Source: an uncultured Draconibacterium sp. (lineage in GTDB: Bacteria; Bacteroidota; Bacteroidia; Bacteroidales; Prolixibacteraceae). From it: a stretch of 64,000 nt of DNA. How positions within the stretch are numbered: position 1 is the first letter of the stretch; each line of letters opens with the position of its first letter. Where the stretch lies: the NCBI RefSeq assembly GCF_963677155.1, contig NZ_OY781884.1, positions 1,606,501 through 1,670,500 of the forward strand, in the 5' to 3' direction. Below the pieces are notes generated by a model. The model saw only the letters and a program-made list of their open reading frames with translations. It had not been told where the DNA came from and ran no database searches. Below, piece after piece: positions 52,690 through 60,107 of the stretch. A program made the translations under genes and the position numbers.

Positions 52690-53172
52690 AATAACTGGGT
52701 TTTAAACTATTAACTATTCCACTTTTTTTGCCAAGGCAAAATAATTTGCCCAGCATACAAATCTTCTCTCAACACTACTCCCATAATATTTCGTTTATGT
52801 CAAGCCAATTAGTTATACGCAAAACACGCGCAAAAGGATTACCTTTTCTCTTTTTAGGAATATTACTATGAGACAAAAACAATATTAATATCATGTCAGC
52901 CAATTTCATCCGGCCAAATGTATGTTGAAATTGGGTTGCCTGAATCAGTTATAATTTGACTTTGTTTCACCTAGTGGACGCAGTAAGCATTAAATAGTGT
53001 TGAGAAATTGCAATACGGAGAAACCAGCAATCTGCTGTTAAGCCTCCGGTTTATGAAATATGCTAAGGTTAGAATTTGACGAAATATGTATTGAATTTAA
53101 AAACTTTCCTCAACATAAAAACTTGAGCCTTCTTCAGAAAACATCTCTGATAAGGAGCATTTTTTTTTGCAT
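52690..53172. other. AT-rich non-coding region upstream of the tiny-protein genes
   Basis: No gene is supported. A motif ATGTCAGCCAATT (52893-52905) recurs as ATGTCAAGCCAATT (52797-52810), 96 bases apart on the same strand, and might be an operator for the downstream minus-strand tiny genes. An open frame at 53060 on the plus strand has no family features and runs through the tsf terminator. Confidence 0.35.
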
Positions 53173-53204
53173 AAAAAAAGCCACCCGGTTTCCCGGATGG
53201 CTTT
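53173..53204 (-). terminator. Terminator of the rplM-rpsI-rpsB-tsf operon
   Basis: Stem AAAGCCACCCGG / CCGGATGGCTTT with one mismatch and a TTTC loop. The forward A7 gives the U-tract on the minus strand. Confidence 0.85.
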
Positions 53205-53225
53205 CTAATATATTCTTTTGCTGTA

Positions 53226-54050
53226 CTAAGCGTTCAAAGTATAGCGGTCGAAAGCTGTTACTGTTAATTCTGCATCAGCTTGCTTTAAGTAATCTTTTAC
53301 GGGCATTTTTCCGTCTTTAACGAAAGCCTGATTTAAAAGAGTTACATCTTTATACCACTTGTTTAACGAACCTTGAGCAATTTTTTCAAGCATTGCTTCC
53401 GGTTTACCTTCTTTGCGGTATTTTTCTTTAGCGAACTCTAATTCCTTATCAATTTCAGCTTGTGGAATAGATGCTTCGTCAACTGAAACAGGAGCCATAG
53501 CAGCAACCTGCATTGCAATATCTTTTCCTACCTGAGTATCAACAGTTTTGCTAAAAGCAACAAGAGTTGATAATTTGTTTCCAGGGTGGATATATGGAAC
53601 TACAGCCTCGTCGGCTAAACATTTATAGTACGAAAGGTCAAGTTTTTCACCAGTTACACCGGTTTGCTCAGTAACTTGTGCTTCAATAGTAGAACCGTCA
53701 ATCTCAAGTGCTTTTAATGCTTCCAAACTTTCAGGCTTGGCTTCCAATGCTTTTGCAAGAATTTTCTCAGCAAATGCAACAAAGCTTTCGTTTTTAGCAA
53801 CAAAGTCAGTTTCGCAATTCAATACAACGATTGCACCGAATTTTCCGTCTTCAGTTGCTTTTGCAAGAGATACACCTTCAGCGGCGTCTCTATCTGCACG
53901 TTTGTTAGCAATTAATTTACCTTTCTCGCGGATGATTTCCAGTGCTTTATCAAAGTCACCTTCGGCGTCTTTCAGGGCATTTTTGCAATCCATCATCCCT
54001 GCGCCTGATACTTTACGCAATTTTACTACGTCTGCTGTTGTAAAAGACAT
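53226..54050 (-). CDS. tsf: Elongation factor Ts
   Basis: The nucleotide exchange factor for EF-Tu. The 274-residue protein begins MSFTTADVVKLRKVSGAGMM, then DCKNALKDAEGDFDKALEII, the UBA-like N-terminal domain. The core contains TDFVAKNESFVAFAEKILAK, with the conserved TDFVA that contacts EF-Tu. The second half is the usual dimerisation-type subdomain. It follows rpsB by 45 bases, the conserved S2-EF-Ts pair, and ends the operon with a terminator. Confidence 0.96.
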   Translation of the reverse strand: MSFTTADVVKLRKVSGAGMMDCKNALKDAEGDFDKALEIIREKGKLIANKRADRDAAEGVSLAKATEDGKFGAIVVLNCETDFVAKNESFVAFAEKILAKALEAKPESLEALKALEIDGSTIEAQVTEQTGVTGEKLDLSYYKCLADEAVVPYIHPGNKLSTLVAFSKTVDTQVGKDIAMQVAAMAPVSVDEASIPQAEIDKELEFAKEKYRKEGKPEAMLEKIAQGSLNKWYKDVTLLNQAFVKDGKMPVKDYLKQADAELTVTAFDRYTLNA

Positions 54051-54095
54051 AACTAAAATTTCTTTTAAATGGTTTATATATTACTTAACCTTTAC

Positions 54096-54863
54096 TTACT
54101 CTTCAAAAGTTTCTTCTGCTTTTGCTTCTTTCTTTTTAGGAGCTTCAGCAGTTGCCTCTTCTTTATCTTTCTCTATTTTGCGCTCGTTCAACCCAGCTTT
54201 AACTGCGTCGCACATCTCACCCACAATAATGCGGATTGACTGAGAAGCGTCGTCGTTAGCAGGAATTACAAAGTCGATATCCTCAGGATTTGAGTTGGTA
54301 TCAACAATAGCAAATACAGGAATTCCTAATTTTTTTGCTTCGCGAACAGCAATTTTTTCTTTCAATACGTCAACAACAAATAATGCAGCTGGCAAACGGG
54401 TAAGGTCTGAGATAGAACCCAATACTTTATCCAGCTTAGCACGCTGACGTGTAATTTGTAGTTTTTCGCGTTTTGAAAGGTTATCCCAACTCGTGTCCTT
54501 CATCATTTTATCGATGGAGATCATTTTTTTAACCGCTTTACGGATTGTTGGGAAGTTGGTAAGCATACCTCCTGGCCAGCGTTCAGTTACATAAGGCATT
54601 CCTACCTCTTTTACTTGCTCTGAAACCAGCTCTTTGGCTTGCTTTTTAGTGGCAACGAATAACACTTTACGACCTGATTTTGCAATTTGTTTGATGGCTG
54701 CAGCAGCTTCATCAATTTTTACAACTGTTTTTTGCAGATCGATAATGTGGATACCGTTTTTCTCCATGAAGATATAAGGCTCCATGTTTGGATTCCACTT
54801 TCTTTTCAGGTGACCGAAATGTGCACCTGCTTCCAATAATTCTTGAAAATTTGTTTTTGGCAT
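54096..54863 (-). CDS. rpsB: 30S ribosomal protein S2
   Basis: A small-subunit head protein. ATG at 54863 gives 255 residues starting MPKTNFQELLEAGAHFGHLK, then RKWNPNMEPYIFMEKNGIHI, the normal Bacteroidota start; a further in-frame ATG at 54893 is not family sequence. Key blocks are VLFVATKKQAKELV and ERWPGGMLTNFPTIRKAVKK. The C-terminus has a Glu/Lys/Ala-rich tail (EEATAEAPKKKEAKAEETFE) that is probably disordered. It lies after rpsI, with a leader that holds a long hairpin. Confidence 0.96.
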   Translation of the reverse strand: MPKTNFQELLEAGAHFGHLKRKWNPNMEPYIFMEKNGIHIIDLQKTVVKIDEAAAAIKQIAKSGRKVLFVATKKQAKELVSEQVKEVGMPYVTERWPGGMLTNFPTIRKAVKKMISIDKMMKDTSWDNLSKREKLQITRQRAKLDKVLGSISDLTRLPAALFVVDVLKEKIAVREAKKLGIPVFAIVDTNSNPEDIDFVIPANDDASQSIRIIVGEMCDAVKAGLNERKIEKDKEEATAEAPKKKEAKAEETFEE

Positions 54864-54891
54864 CTGTTTACTTTTTCTATGCTCTAAAAGC

Positions 54892-54931
54892 AACCGCTGA
54901 GTAGTCCCGATTCATCGGGAATCACAGCCGT
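54892..54931 (-). promoter_or_regulatory. Hairpin in the rpsI-rpsB gap (candidate leader structure)
   Basis: On the minus strand AACGGCTG and CAGCGGTT form an outer stem (one mismatch), with TCCCGAT / ATCGGGA as an inner 7-base stem around a two-base loop. It is 28 bases before the rpsB ATG and has no T-tract, so it is not a simple terminator. A ribosomal-protein autoregulatory leader is possible. The internal gap is otherwise too short for a gene. Confidence 0.45.
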
Positions 54932-54963
54932 TTTAGATCCATATAAATTGATAAATAATAATC

Positions 54964-55350
54964 TTAACGTTTTGAGAACTGGAAACGTTTTCTTGCTTTT
55001 GGTTGTCCCGGTTTTTTACGTTCCACCTCGCGTGGGTCTCTGGTAACAAAACCTGCAGCTTTCAACTGTGGTCTCGACTCAGGATCGATTTCCATTAACG
55101 CGCGGGTAACTGCCAAACGGAAGGCTTCTGCCTGCCCTTTTGGACCACCACCATCAAGGTTTGCTTTAATATCATATTTCTCTGCAACTTCTAAAAGATT
55201 TAGTGGCTGCATAGCAATGTATTGCAATGTTTCTGCAGGGAAGTACTCTTTCAATTCCCTTTTATTAATGGTAATATTTCCCTTACCTTCGCTTACGTAA
55301 ATACGAGCAACAGCTGTTTTTCTACGTCCGATTGTGTTTATTACTTCCAT
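54964..55350 (-). CDS. rpsI: 30S ribosomal protein S9
   Basis: The 128-residue protein begins MEVINTIGRRKTAVARIYVS, the conserved GRRKTAVARIY motif. The tail ends with KKPGQPKARKRFQFSKR, the extended basic C-terminus that reaches the P-site tRNA. The TAA of rplM and the ATG of rpsI overlap by one base, the classic L13-S9 coupling. The length is normal. Confidence 0.97.
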   Translation of the reverse strand: MEVINTIGRRKTAVARIYVSEGKGNITINKRELKEYFPAETLQYIAMQPLNLLEVAEKYDIKANLDGGGPKGQAEAFRLAVTRALMEIDPESRPQLKAAGFVTRDPREVERKKPGQPKARKRFQFSKR

Positions 55351-55805
55351 TATTTAATCGTATTTAAATCAACAACTTTTGGTTTTTGAGCCTCAAATTT
55401 GTGCTCGGCACCAATTACTACATGCAAATTTCGGTATAAAGCGCTACCCAATTTGTTTTTAGGCAGCATACCTTTTACGGCTTTCTCAACCAAACGTTCA
55501 GGATATTTAGCTAAAATATCTTGAGGAGACTGAGTGCGCTGTCCACCTGGGTAACCAGTGTGACGAACATATACTTTGTCCGACATTTTTTTACCGGTTA
55601 ACACAACTTTCTCAGCATTGATAACAATTACGTTATCGCCACAATCAACGTGAGGTGTGAAACTTGGCTTGTATTTACCTCTTAACATTTTGGCAACGAC
55701 ACTTGCCAAACGTCCCAATACCATATTTTCGGCATCAACAACTACCCATTCTTTGTTTGCGGTAGCTTTGTTCGCCGAAACAGTTTTATAACTAAGTGTG
55801 TCCAC
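55350..55805 (-). CDS. rplM: 50S ribosomal protein L13
   Basis: The 151-residue protein has WVVVDAENMVLGRLASVVAK, then MLRGKYKPSFTPHVDCGDNV and VLTGKKMSDKVYVRHTGYPG, all hallmark L13 blocks. It is the first gene of rplM-rpsI-rpsB-tsf and is driven by a consensus promoter about 150 bases upstream. The start ATG at 55805 gives the expected N-terminus with about seven extra residues. Confidence 0.97.
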   Translation of the reverse strand: MDTLSYKTVSANKATANKEWVVVDAENMVLGRLASVVAKMLRGKYKPSFTPHVDCGDNVIVINAEKVVLTGKKMSDKVYVRHTGYPGGQRTQSPQDILAKYPERLVEKAVKGMLPKNKLGSALYRNLHVVIGAEHKFEAQKPKVVDLNTIK

Positions 55806-55950
55806 TTTTCTAATTTTTTATTGTTAAAAACACTTCTGATTTTACTTTTCGTCGCATTTTTTGTCTCAACGGAATTTTTCGACAAACTGCTTTACTCCAA
55901 GAAAATCAACTATTTACACTCCTTATTTCTAAGGATAATAATCGGGACTG

Positions 55951-55981
55951 CAAAAGTATTCTCTTTTTTTTGATTTCCAAA
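55951..55981 (-). promoter_or_regulatory. Consensus promoter of rplM-rpsI-rpsB-tsf
   Basis: On the minus strand TTTG (55978-55981) is followed by exactly 19 bases and TACTTTTG (55951-55958), a perfect Bacteroidota promoter. The bases after the -7 box (TACTTTTGCAGTCC) are identical to those of the rplU promoter. The start would be near 55944, leaving a leader of about 140 bases. Confidence 0.85.
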
Positions 55982-56165
55982 GAAATAACAGTCAAAATTT
56001 CAATTAGTTAAATGATTTCTGGCCGATTTGTATTTCATTTCTGCAAACAGCTCAAATTTGCTTTTATCGGCAGGATTCGCAACAATTTTTCCAGGTGAAT
56101 TTAATGTTAACACACACTTGTAAAAAAGAAGCCCGGGCGAAATTATTGTCGCTCACAAAATTATA

Positions 56166-56173
56166 TACATTTG
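56166..56173 (+). promoter_or_regulatory. Probable -7 box of the ftsX promoter
   Basis: TACATTTG (TAnnTTTG) lies 25 bases before the ftsX ATG. ATTG near 56145 is a partial -33 at slightly short spacing. Confidence 0.55.
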
Positions 56174-56198
56174 TAAGAGACAGAAATTTTGTAGCAAT

Positions 56199-57074
56199 AT
56201 GAGCAAAAAACCTAAAAAGTTTAAGAAGCGTTTTTTCAACTCCTGGATTACTTCGTTAACCAGTATTACGCTTGTGCTTATTTTGCTGGGCATGTTAAGT
56301 TTCATTCTTATAAACAGTAAAAAGCTATCGGATTATGTGCGCGAAAAAATCGGATTCACTCTGGTTTTAGCCGACGACTTGCGCGAAACAGAAATCATTC
56401 GTCTGCAAAAAATTTTAAGTGCCGGCGATTTTGTAAAATCGGTTAACTACATCGATAAAGAATCAGCCGCCAAAGAACTAACAAAAGAACTGGGTGAAGA
56501 TTTTCAGGGATTTCTGGGCTATAACCCGCTATTTGCCTCGCTCGACATTAAACTAAATGCCGCCTACACACACACCGACAGCCTGCAGATTTTGGAACAA
56601 AAGTTTTTAGAGTACCCTCAGGTTACCGAAGTTTATTATCAGAAAAATCTGGTTACCCTGATTAACGAAAACGTAAAAAGGATAAGTCTTGCTCTGCTGA
56701 TATTAAGCGGACTGCTTACCTTTATTTTCTTCGGATTAATTAACAATACCATTCGTCTGTTGATTTATTCGCAGCGCTTTACCATAAATACCATGCAAAT
56801 GGTCGGTGCCAGCAAAGGTTTTATTCGCAAACCATTTTTAATTAAGAGTATGTTCCTCGGTGCCCTTGGTGGAATTATGGCCAACTCGGTTCTTATTGGC
56901 AGCATTTATTTCTACAAACAAGAACTTTATGGCTTGATAAATTTTGCCGACCTACAAACGATTATTCTTATTGCCGGCATTGTTTTTTTACTGGGCTTTA
57001 CCATCTCTTTTTTATCAACGTGGCTGGCATTGGGCAAATTCCTTAGAATGAAATTTGATGAATTATTTTATTAA
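56199..57074 (+). CDS. ftsX: Cell-division protein FtsX
   Basis: The membrane partner of the ATPase FtsE, which signals murein hydrolases during division. The 291-residue protein has a first membrane helix (ITSITLVLILLGMLSFILI region, about residues 20-40), a large outside domain (REKIGFTLVLADDLRETEII) and three more helices at the C-terminus (about 168-290). The C-terminal FtsX core includes NTMQMVGASKGFIRKPFLIK, with the conserved MGAS-like block. ftsE is not in this window, so it must lie elsewhere. The start ATG at 56199 sets the basic KKPKKFKKRFFNSW before the helix. It leads the ftsX-DUF3098-uppP-truB string of genes. Confidence 0.92.
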   Translation: MSKKPKKFKKRFFNSWITSLTSITLVLILLGMLSFILINSKKLSDYVREKIGFTLVLADDLRETEIIRLQKILSAGDFVKSVNYIDKESAAKELTKELGEDFQGFLGYNPLFASLDIKLNAAYTHTDSLQILEQKFLEYPQVTEVYYQKNLVTLINENVKRISLALLILSGLLTFIFFGLINNTIRLLIYSQRFTINTMQMVGASKGFIRKPFLIKSMFLGALGGIMANSVLIGSIYFYKQELYGLINFADLQTIILIAGIVFLLGFTISFLSTWLALGKFLRMKFDELFY

Positions 57075-57103
57075 TTATCTTTACCCCACAATTTCAGAGA
57101 ATA

Positions 57104-57358
57104 ATGGCGAAAAAAAGTAAAGAAGTAAAAGAAGATGCAGGCTTTGCACTAGGCAAAGAAAACTATAAACTTATGGCAATTGGTTTTGCCGTAATCGTTA
57201 TTGGATTTATCTTAATGGCCGGCGGCGGAAGCGACGACCCCAATGTTTTTAGCGAAGCTATTTTTAGCTTTCGTCGAATTACACTGGCTCCAATCCTGCT
57301 ACTTTTAGGTTTTGGATTCGAGATTTACGCGATTATGAAAAAACCAAAAGACGATTAA
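57104..57358 (+). CDS. DUF3098 family small membrane protein
   Basis: An 84-residue protein with a charged N-terminus and two hydrophobic helices (YKLMAIGFAVIVIGFILMAG and ITLAPILLLLGFGFEIYAIM). The order ftsX-DUF3098-uppP is conserved in Bacteroidota, which is the main reason for the name. It lacks any catalytic motif. Position between a division gene and an undecaprenyl phosphatase suggests a link to envelope growth, but that is inference. The gap to ftsX is 29 bases and that to uppP is 12. Confidence 0.87.
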   Translation: MAKKSKEVKEDAGFALGKENYKLMAIGFAVIVIGFILMAGGGSDDPNVFSEAIFSFRRITLAPILLLLGFGFEIYAIMKKPKDD

Positions 57359-57370
57359 GCTTATCTTTTT

Positions 57371-58150
57371 ATGACTGAACTCCAGGCATTACTTCTAGGT
57401 ATCATTCAAGGACTTACCGAATTTCTCCCCGTCAGCTCCAGCGGCCATCTTGAAATTGGACACGCACTTCTGGGCATTGAAGACGAAAACAGTTTACTTT
57501 TTGTATTAACCGTTCATGTGGCAACCGTACTGAGCACCATTCTGGTATTCAGAAAAGACATTGCAACGCTGTGCAAAGACCTTTTTGCATTTCAATGGAA
57601 CGAATCAACCGAATTTATCAGCAAATTGCTGTTTTCTTCTATTCCGATAGTAATTGTCGGCTTTCTGTTTCGCGACAAGCTGGAATCTCTTTTTACCGGC
57701 AACTTGTTTTTTGTAGGCTGCATGTTGCTTTTTACTGCCAGTTTGTTAACACTTACTCAATTTGTTAAAAAAAGCGATGGCAAGATCACTTTTGGTAAAG
57801 CGTTGCTAATTGGTATTGCTCAAACCCTGGCAGTTTTACCGGGAATTTCGCGAAGTGGATCCACTATTGCAACAGGTTTACTTTTAAAAGGGAAAAAAGA
57901 AGAAGTTGCCCGTTTCTCATTTCTTATGGTTCTAATTCCCATTTTAGGAGCTGCCTTTGTCGACATTGTAACAGGCGAGTTAAATTCAACTAAAGTAGAT
58001 TTACTTCCATTACTGATCGGATTTGTAAGTGCTTTTATTTCAGGATGGCTGGCTTGTTCATGGATGATAAAAATCGTAAAACGTGGTAAATTAATTTATT
58101 TTGCAATTTATTGCGCTCTTATTGGGCTAATTGCTATCTTTGCAGCCTGA
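57371..58150 (+). CDS. uppP: Undecaprenyl-diphosphate phosphatase
   Basis: Recycles the lipid carrier of peptidoglycan synthesis. The 259-residue protein has about eight helices. The two conserved BacA motifs are LLGIIQGLTEFLPVSSSGHL and AVLPGISRSGSTIATGLLLK, with the catalytic glutamate, serines and arginine. The length is normal. It lies in a tight string with DUF3098 (12-base gap) and truB (41-base gap), which all read the same way. Activity also confers tolerance to bacitracin in characterised species. Confidence 0.95.
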   Translation: MTELQALLLGIIQGLTEFLPVSSSGHLEIGHALLGIEDENSLLFVLTVHVATVLSTILVFRKDIATLCKDLFAFQWNESTEFISKLLFSSIPIVIVGFLFRDKLESLFTGNLFFVGCMLLFTASLLTLTQFVKKSDGKITFGKALLIGIAQTLAVLPGISRSGSTIATGLLLKGKKEEVARFSFLMVLIPILGAAFVDIVTGELNSTKVDLLPLLIGFVSAFISGWLACSWMIKIVKRGKLIYFAIYCALIGLIAIFAA

Positions 58151-58191
58151 TTTTTCAAAACAGGCTTAATTTACTGGAAGATAGATTCTTA

Positions 58192-58905
58192 ATGCCCGAT
58201 TTCAAAAAAACATACGATTTCCCTGGCGGGGAAATTTTGCTTTTCGATAAAGAATTGGAATGGACATCGTTTGATGTGGTTAACAAGATAAGGTATAACC
58301 TGTGCCAAATGATGGGTATAAAAAAGTTGAAAGTTGGCCATGCCGGAACGCTTGATCCACTGGCAACCGGACTGGTGCTTTTGTGCACAGGCAAATCCAC
58401 AAAAAAGATTGAAGAGCTGCAACTGGGCGAAAAAGAATACATTGCAACCTTAAAAATCGGAGCAACAACTCCATCGTTCGATTTAGAAACCGAGGAAGAC
58501 AACCAGTCCGATTTTTCGCATGTTACACGCGAAAGTTTTGAAAAGATACTGCCGCAGTTTATTGGAGAAATCGATCAGGTACCGCCAGTATTTTCGGCTG
58601 TAAAAGTAAAGGGAAAACGCGCATTCGATTATGCCCGAAATGGCGAAGATGTAAAACTTAAAGCAAAAAAGATTGTTATAAGAAGCATTGAAATTGAATC
58701 GTTTAATCTTCCGGAGGTGCAACTAAAGGTTGTTTGTGGGAAAGGAACTTACATCCGATCGTTAGCACGCGACATTGGCGAGGCACTAAATTGTGGCGCT
58801 TACTTAACCGGCTTAATCAGAACAAGAATTGGCGATTACAAAATAGAAGATGCGTTTAAGGTGGATTTTTTTCTGGAAAACTTAAATTTAGATGAAACTA
58901 ATTGA
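58192..58905 (+). CDS. truB: tRNA pseudouridine synthase B
   Basis: Makes pseudouridine 55 in the T-loop of tRNAs. ATG at 58192 gives 237 residues starting MPDFKKTYDFPGGEILLFDK. An earlier ATG at 58111 would overlap uppP and has no family residues. The catalytic aspartate is in KLKVGHAGTLDPLATGLVLL. Other blocks are FIGEIDQVPPVFSAVKVKGK and CGKGTYIRSLARDIGEALNC. The C-terminal PUA extension of longer TruB proteins is missing, as is common in this phylum. Confidence 0.94.
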   Translation: MPDFKKTYDFPGGEILLFDKELEWTSFDVVNKIRYNLCQMMGIKKLKVGHAGTLDPLATGLVLLCTGKSTKKIEELQLGEKEYIATLKIGATTPSFDLETEEDNQSDFSHVTRESFEKILPQFIGEIDQVPPVFSAVKVKGKRAFDYARNGEDVKLKAKKIVIRSIEIESFNLPEVQLKVVCGKGTYIRSLARDIGEALNCGAYLTGLIRTRIGDYKIEDAFKVDFFLENLNLDETN

Positions 58906-58954
58906 AAATATCCCCGTATAAAGTGATTCTGACAAAAAAACCAGCTGACTGTAT

Positions 58955-58962
58955 TATCTTTG
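58955..58962 (+). promoter_or_regulatory. Probable -7 box of the queA promoter
   Basis: TATCTTTG (TAnnTTTG) lies 40 bases before the queA ATG. No TTTG is found at 19 bases upstream. Confidence 0.55.
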
Positions 58963-59002
58963 CAGATCGCATAAAAATGACTATTAATAAATAAATTATA
59001 AT

Positions 59003-60052
59003 ATGAAGTTATCAAAATTCAAGTACAATTTAGAACAGGAAAAGATTGCTTTGCACCCAGCCGATAACCGAGACGAATCGAAACTTATGGTGCTAAACAG
59101 AGCAACACGAACAATTGAACACAAATTGTTTAAAGACCTGCTTGATTATTTTGATGATAAAGACGTGATGGTTTTTAACGATACCAAAGTTTTTCCAGCA
59201 CGTTTACATGGTAACAAAGAAAAAACCGGAGCAGAAATCGAAGTTTTTCTTCTTCGCGAATTAAACCGCGAGCAGCGTTTATGGGATGTTTTGGTTGATC
59301 CGGCACGAAAAATACGTATTGGTAACAAACTGTATTTTGGTGACGACGATTTATTGGTTGCTGAGGTAATTGATAACACCACATCGCGAGGTCGTACTTT
59401 GCGTTTCTTGTTTGATGGTCCGTACGACGAATTCAAACAAACACTTTACAGCCTGGGAGAAACACCTCTTCCTAAATTCATCAACCGCCCGGCACAACCC
59501 GAAGATAAAGATCGTTACCAGACTATTTTTGCAAAACACGAAGGCGCTGTTGCTGCACCAACAGCTGGACTACACTTTAGCCGCGAGTTGTTAAAACGGT
59601 TAGAAATCAGAGGTGTTGATTTTTCATATGTTACGTTACATGTTGGTTTGGGAAACTTCCGCAGCGTAGATGTTGAAGACCTTACCAAACACAAAATGGA
59701 CTCGGAGCAGATTTGGATAAACAACGAAGCCTGCGAGATGGTAAACAATGCAAAACAAGAAAAACGTAATGTGTGCGCCGTGGGAACTACAGTAATGCGT
59801 ACTCTTGAAAGCTCGGTATCAACACAAGGATTTTTGAAACCATTTGAAGGATGGACCAATAAGTTTATTTTTCCTCCTTACGATTTTAGCGTTGCAAACA
59901 GCATGATTACCAACTTCCACCTGCCTTACTCAACATTACTGATGATGGTTGCCGCATTTGGCGGATATGATTTTGTAATGGAGGCCTACGATGTTGCCAC
60001 CAAAAATGATTACCGTTTTGGTACTTATGGTGATGCCATGCTGATTATTTGA
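59003..60052 (+). CDS. queA: S-adenosylmethionine:tRNA ribosyltransferase-isomerase
   Basis: Adds the cyclopentene precursor from SAM to 7-aminomethyl-7-deazaguanine in the wobble position of tRNA, the penultimate step of queuosine. The 349-residue length is typical. Motifs are [59 protein letters not shown] and ICAVGTTV-type [13 protein letters not shown]. The [20 protein letters not shown] block near the end is diagnostic. It has its own promoter and a terminator and is not part of a que cluster here. Confidence 0.96.
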   Translation: MKLSKFKYNLEQEKIALHPADNRDESKLMVLNRATRTIEHKLFKDLLDYFDDKDVMVFNDTKVFPARLHGNKEKTGAEIEVFLLRELNREQRLWDVLVDPARKIRIGNKLYFGDDDLLVAEVIDNTTSRGRTLRFLFDGPYDEFKQTLYSLGETPLPKFINRPAQPEDKDRYQTIFAKHEGAVAAPTAGLHFSRELLKRLEIRGVDFSYVTLHVGLGNFRSVDVEDLTKHKMDSEQIWINNEACEMVNNAKQEKRNVCAVGTTVMRTLESSVSTQGFLKPFEGWTNKFIFPPYDFSVANSMITNFHLPYSTLLMMVAAFGGYDFVMEAYDVATKNDYRFGTYGDAMLII

Positions 60053-60076
60053 TCAAATAATATTACCACAATATAG

Positions 60077-60107
60077 AAACCACGGAATTTATTTCGTGGT
60101 TTTTTTA
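60077..60107 (+). terminator. Terminator of queA
   Basis: AAACCACG / CGTGGTTT with a 10-base loop, extended by two further weak pairs, is followed by T7. The T-run overlaps the stop codon of the convergent DUF3352-type gene. Confidence 0.8.

Noticed and set aside
53060-53320. Plus-strand open frame of 86 codons downstream of the intergenic island
   Set aside because: It crosses the tsf terminator and enters the 3' end of tsf in antisense, and resembles no family.
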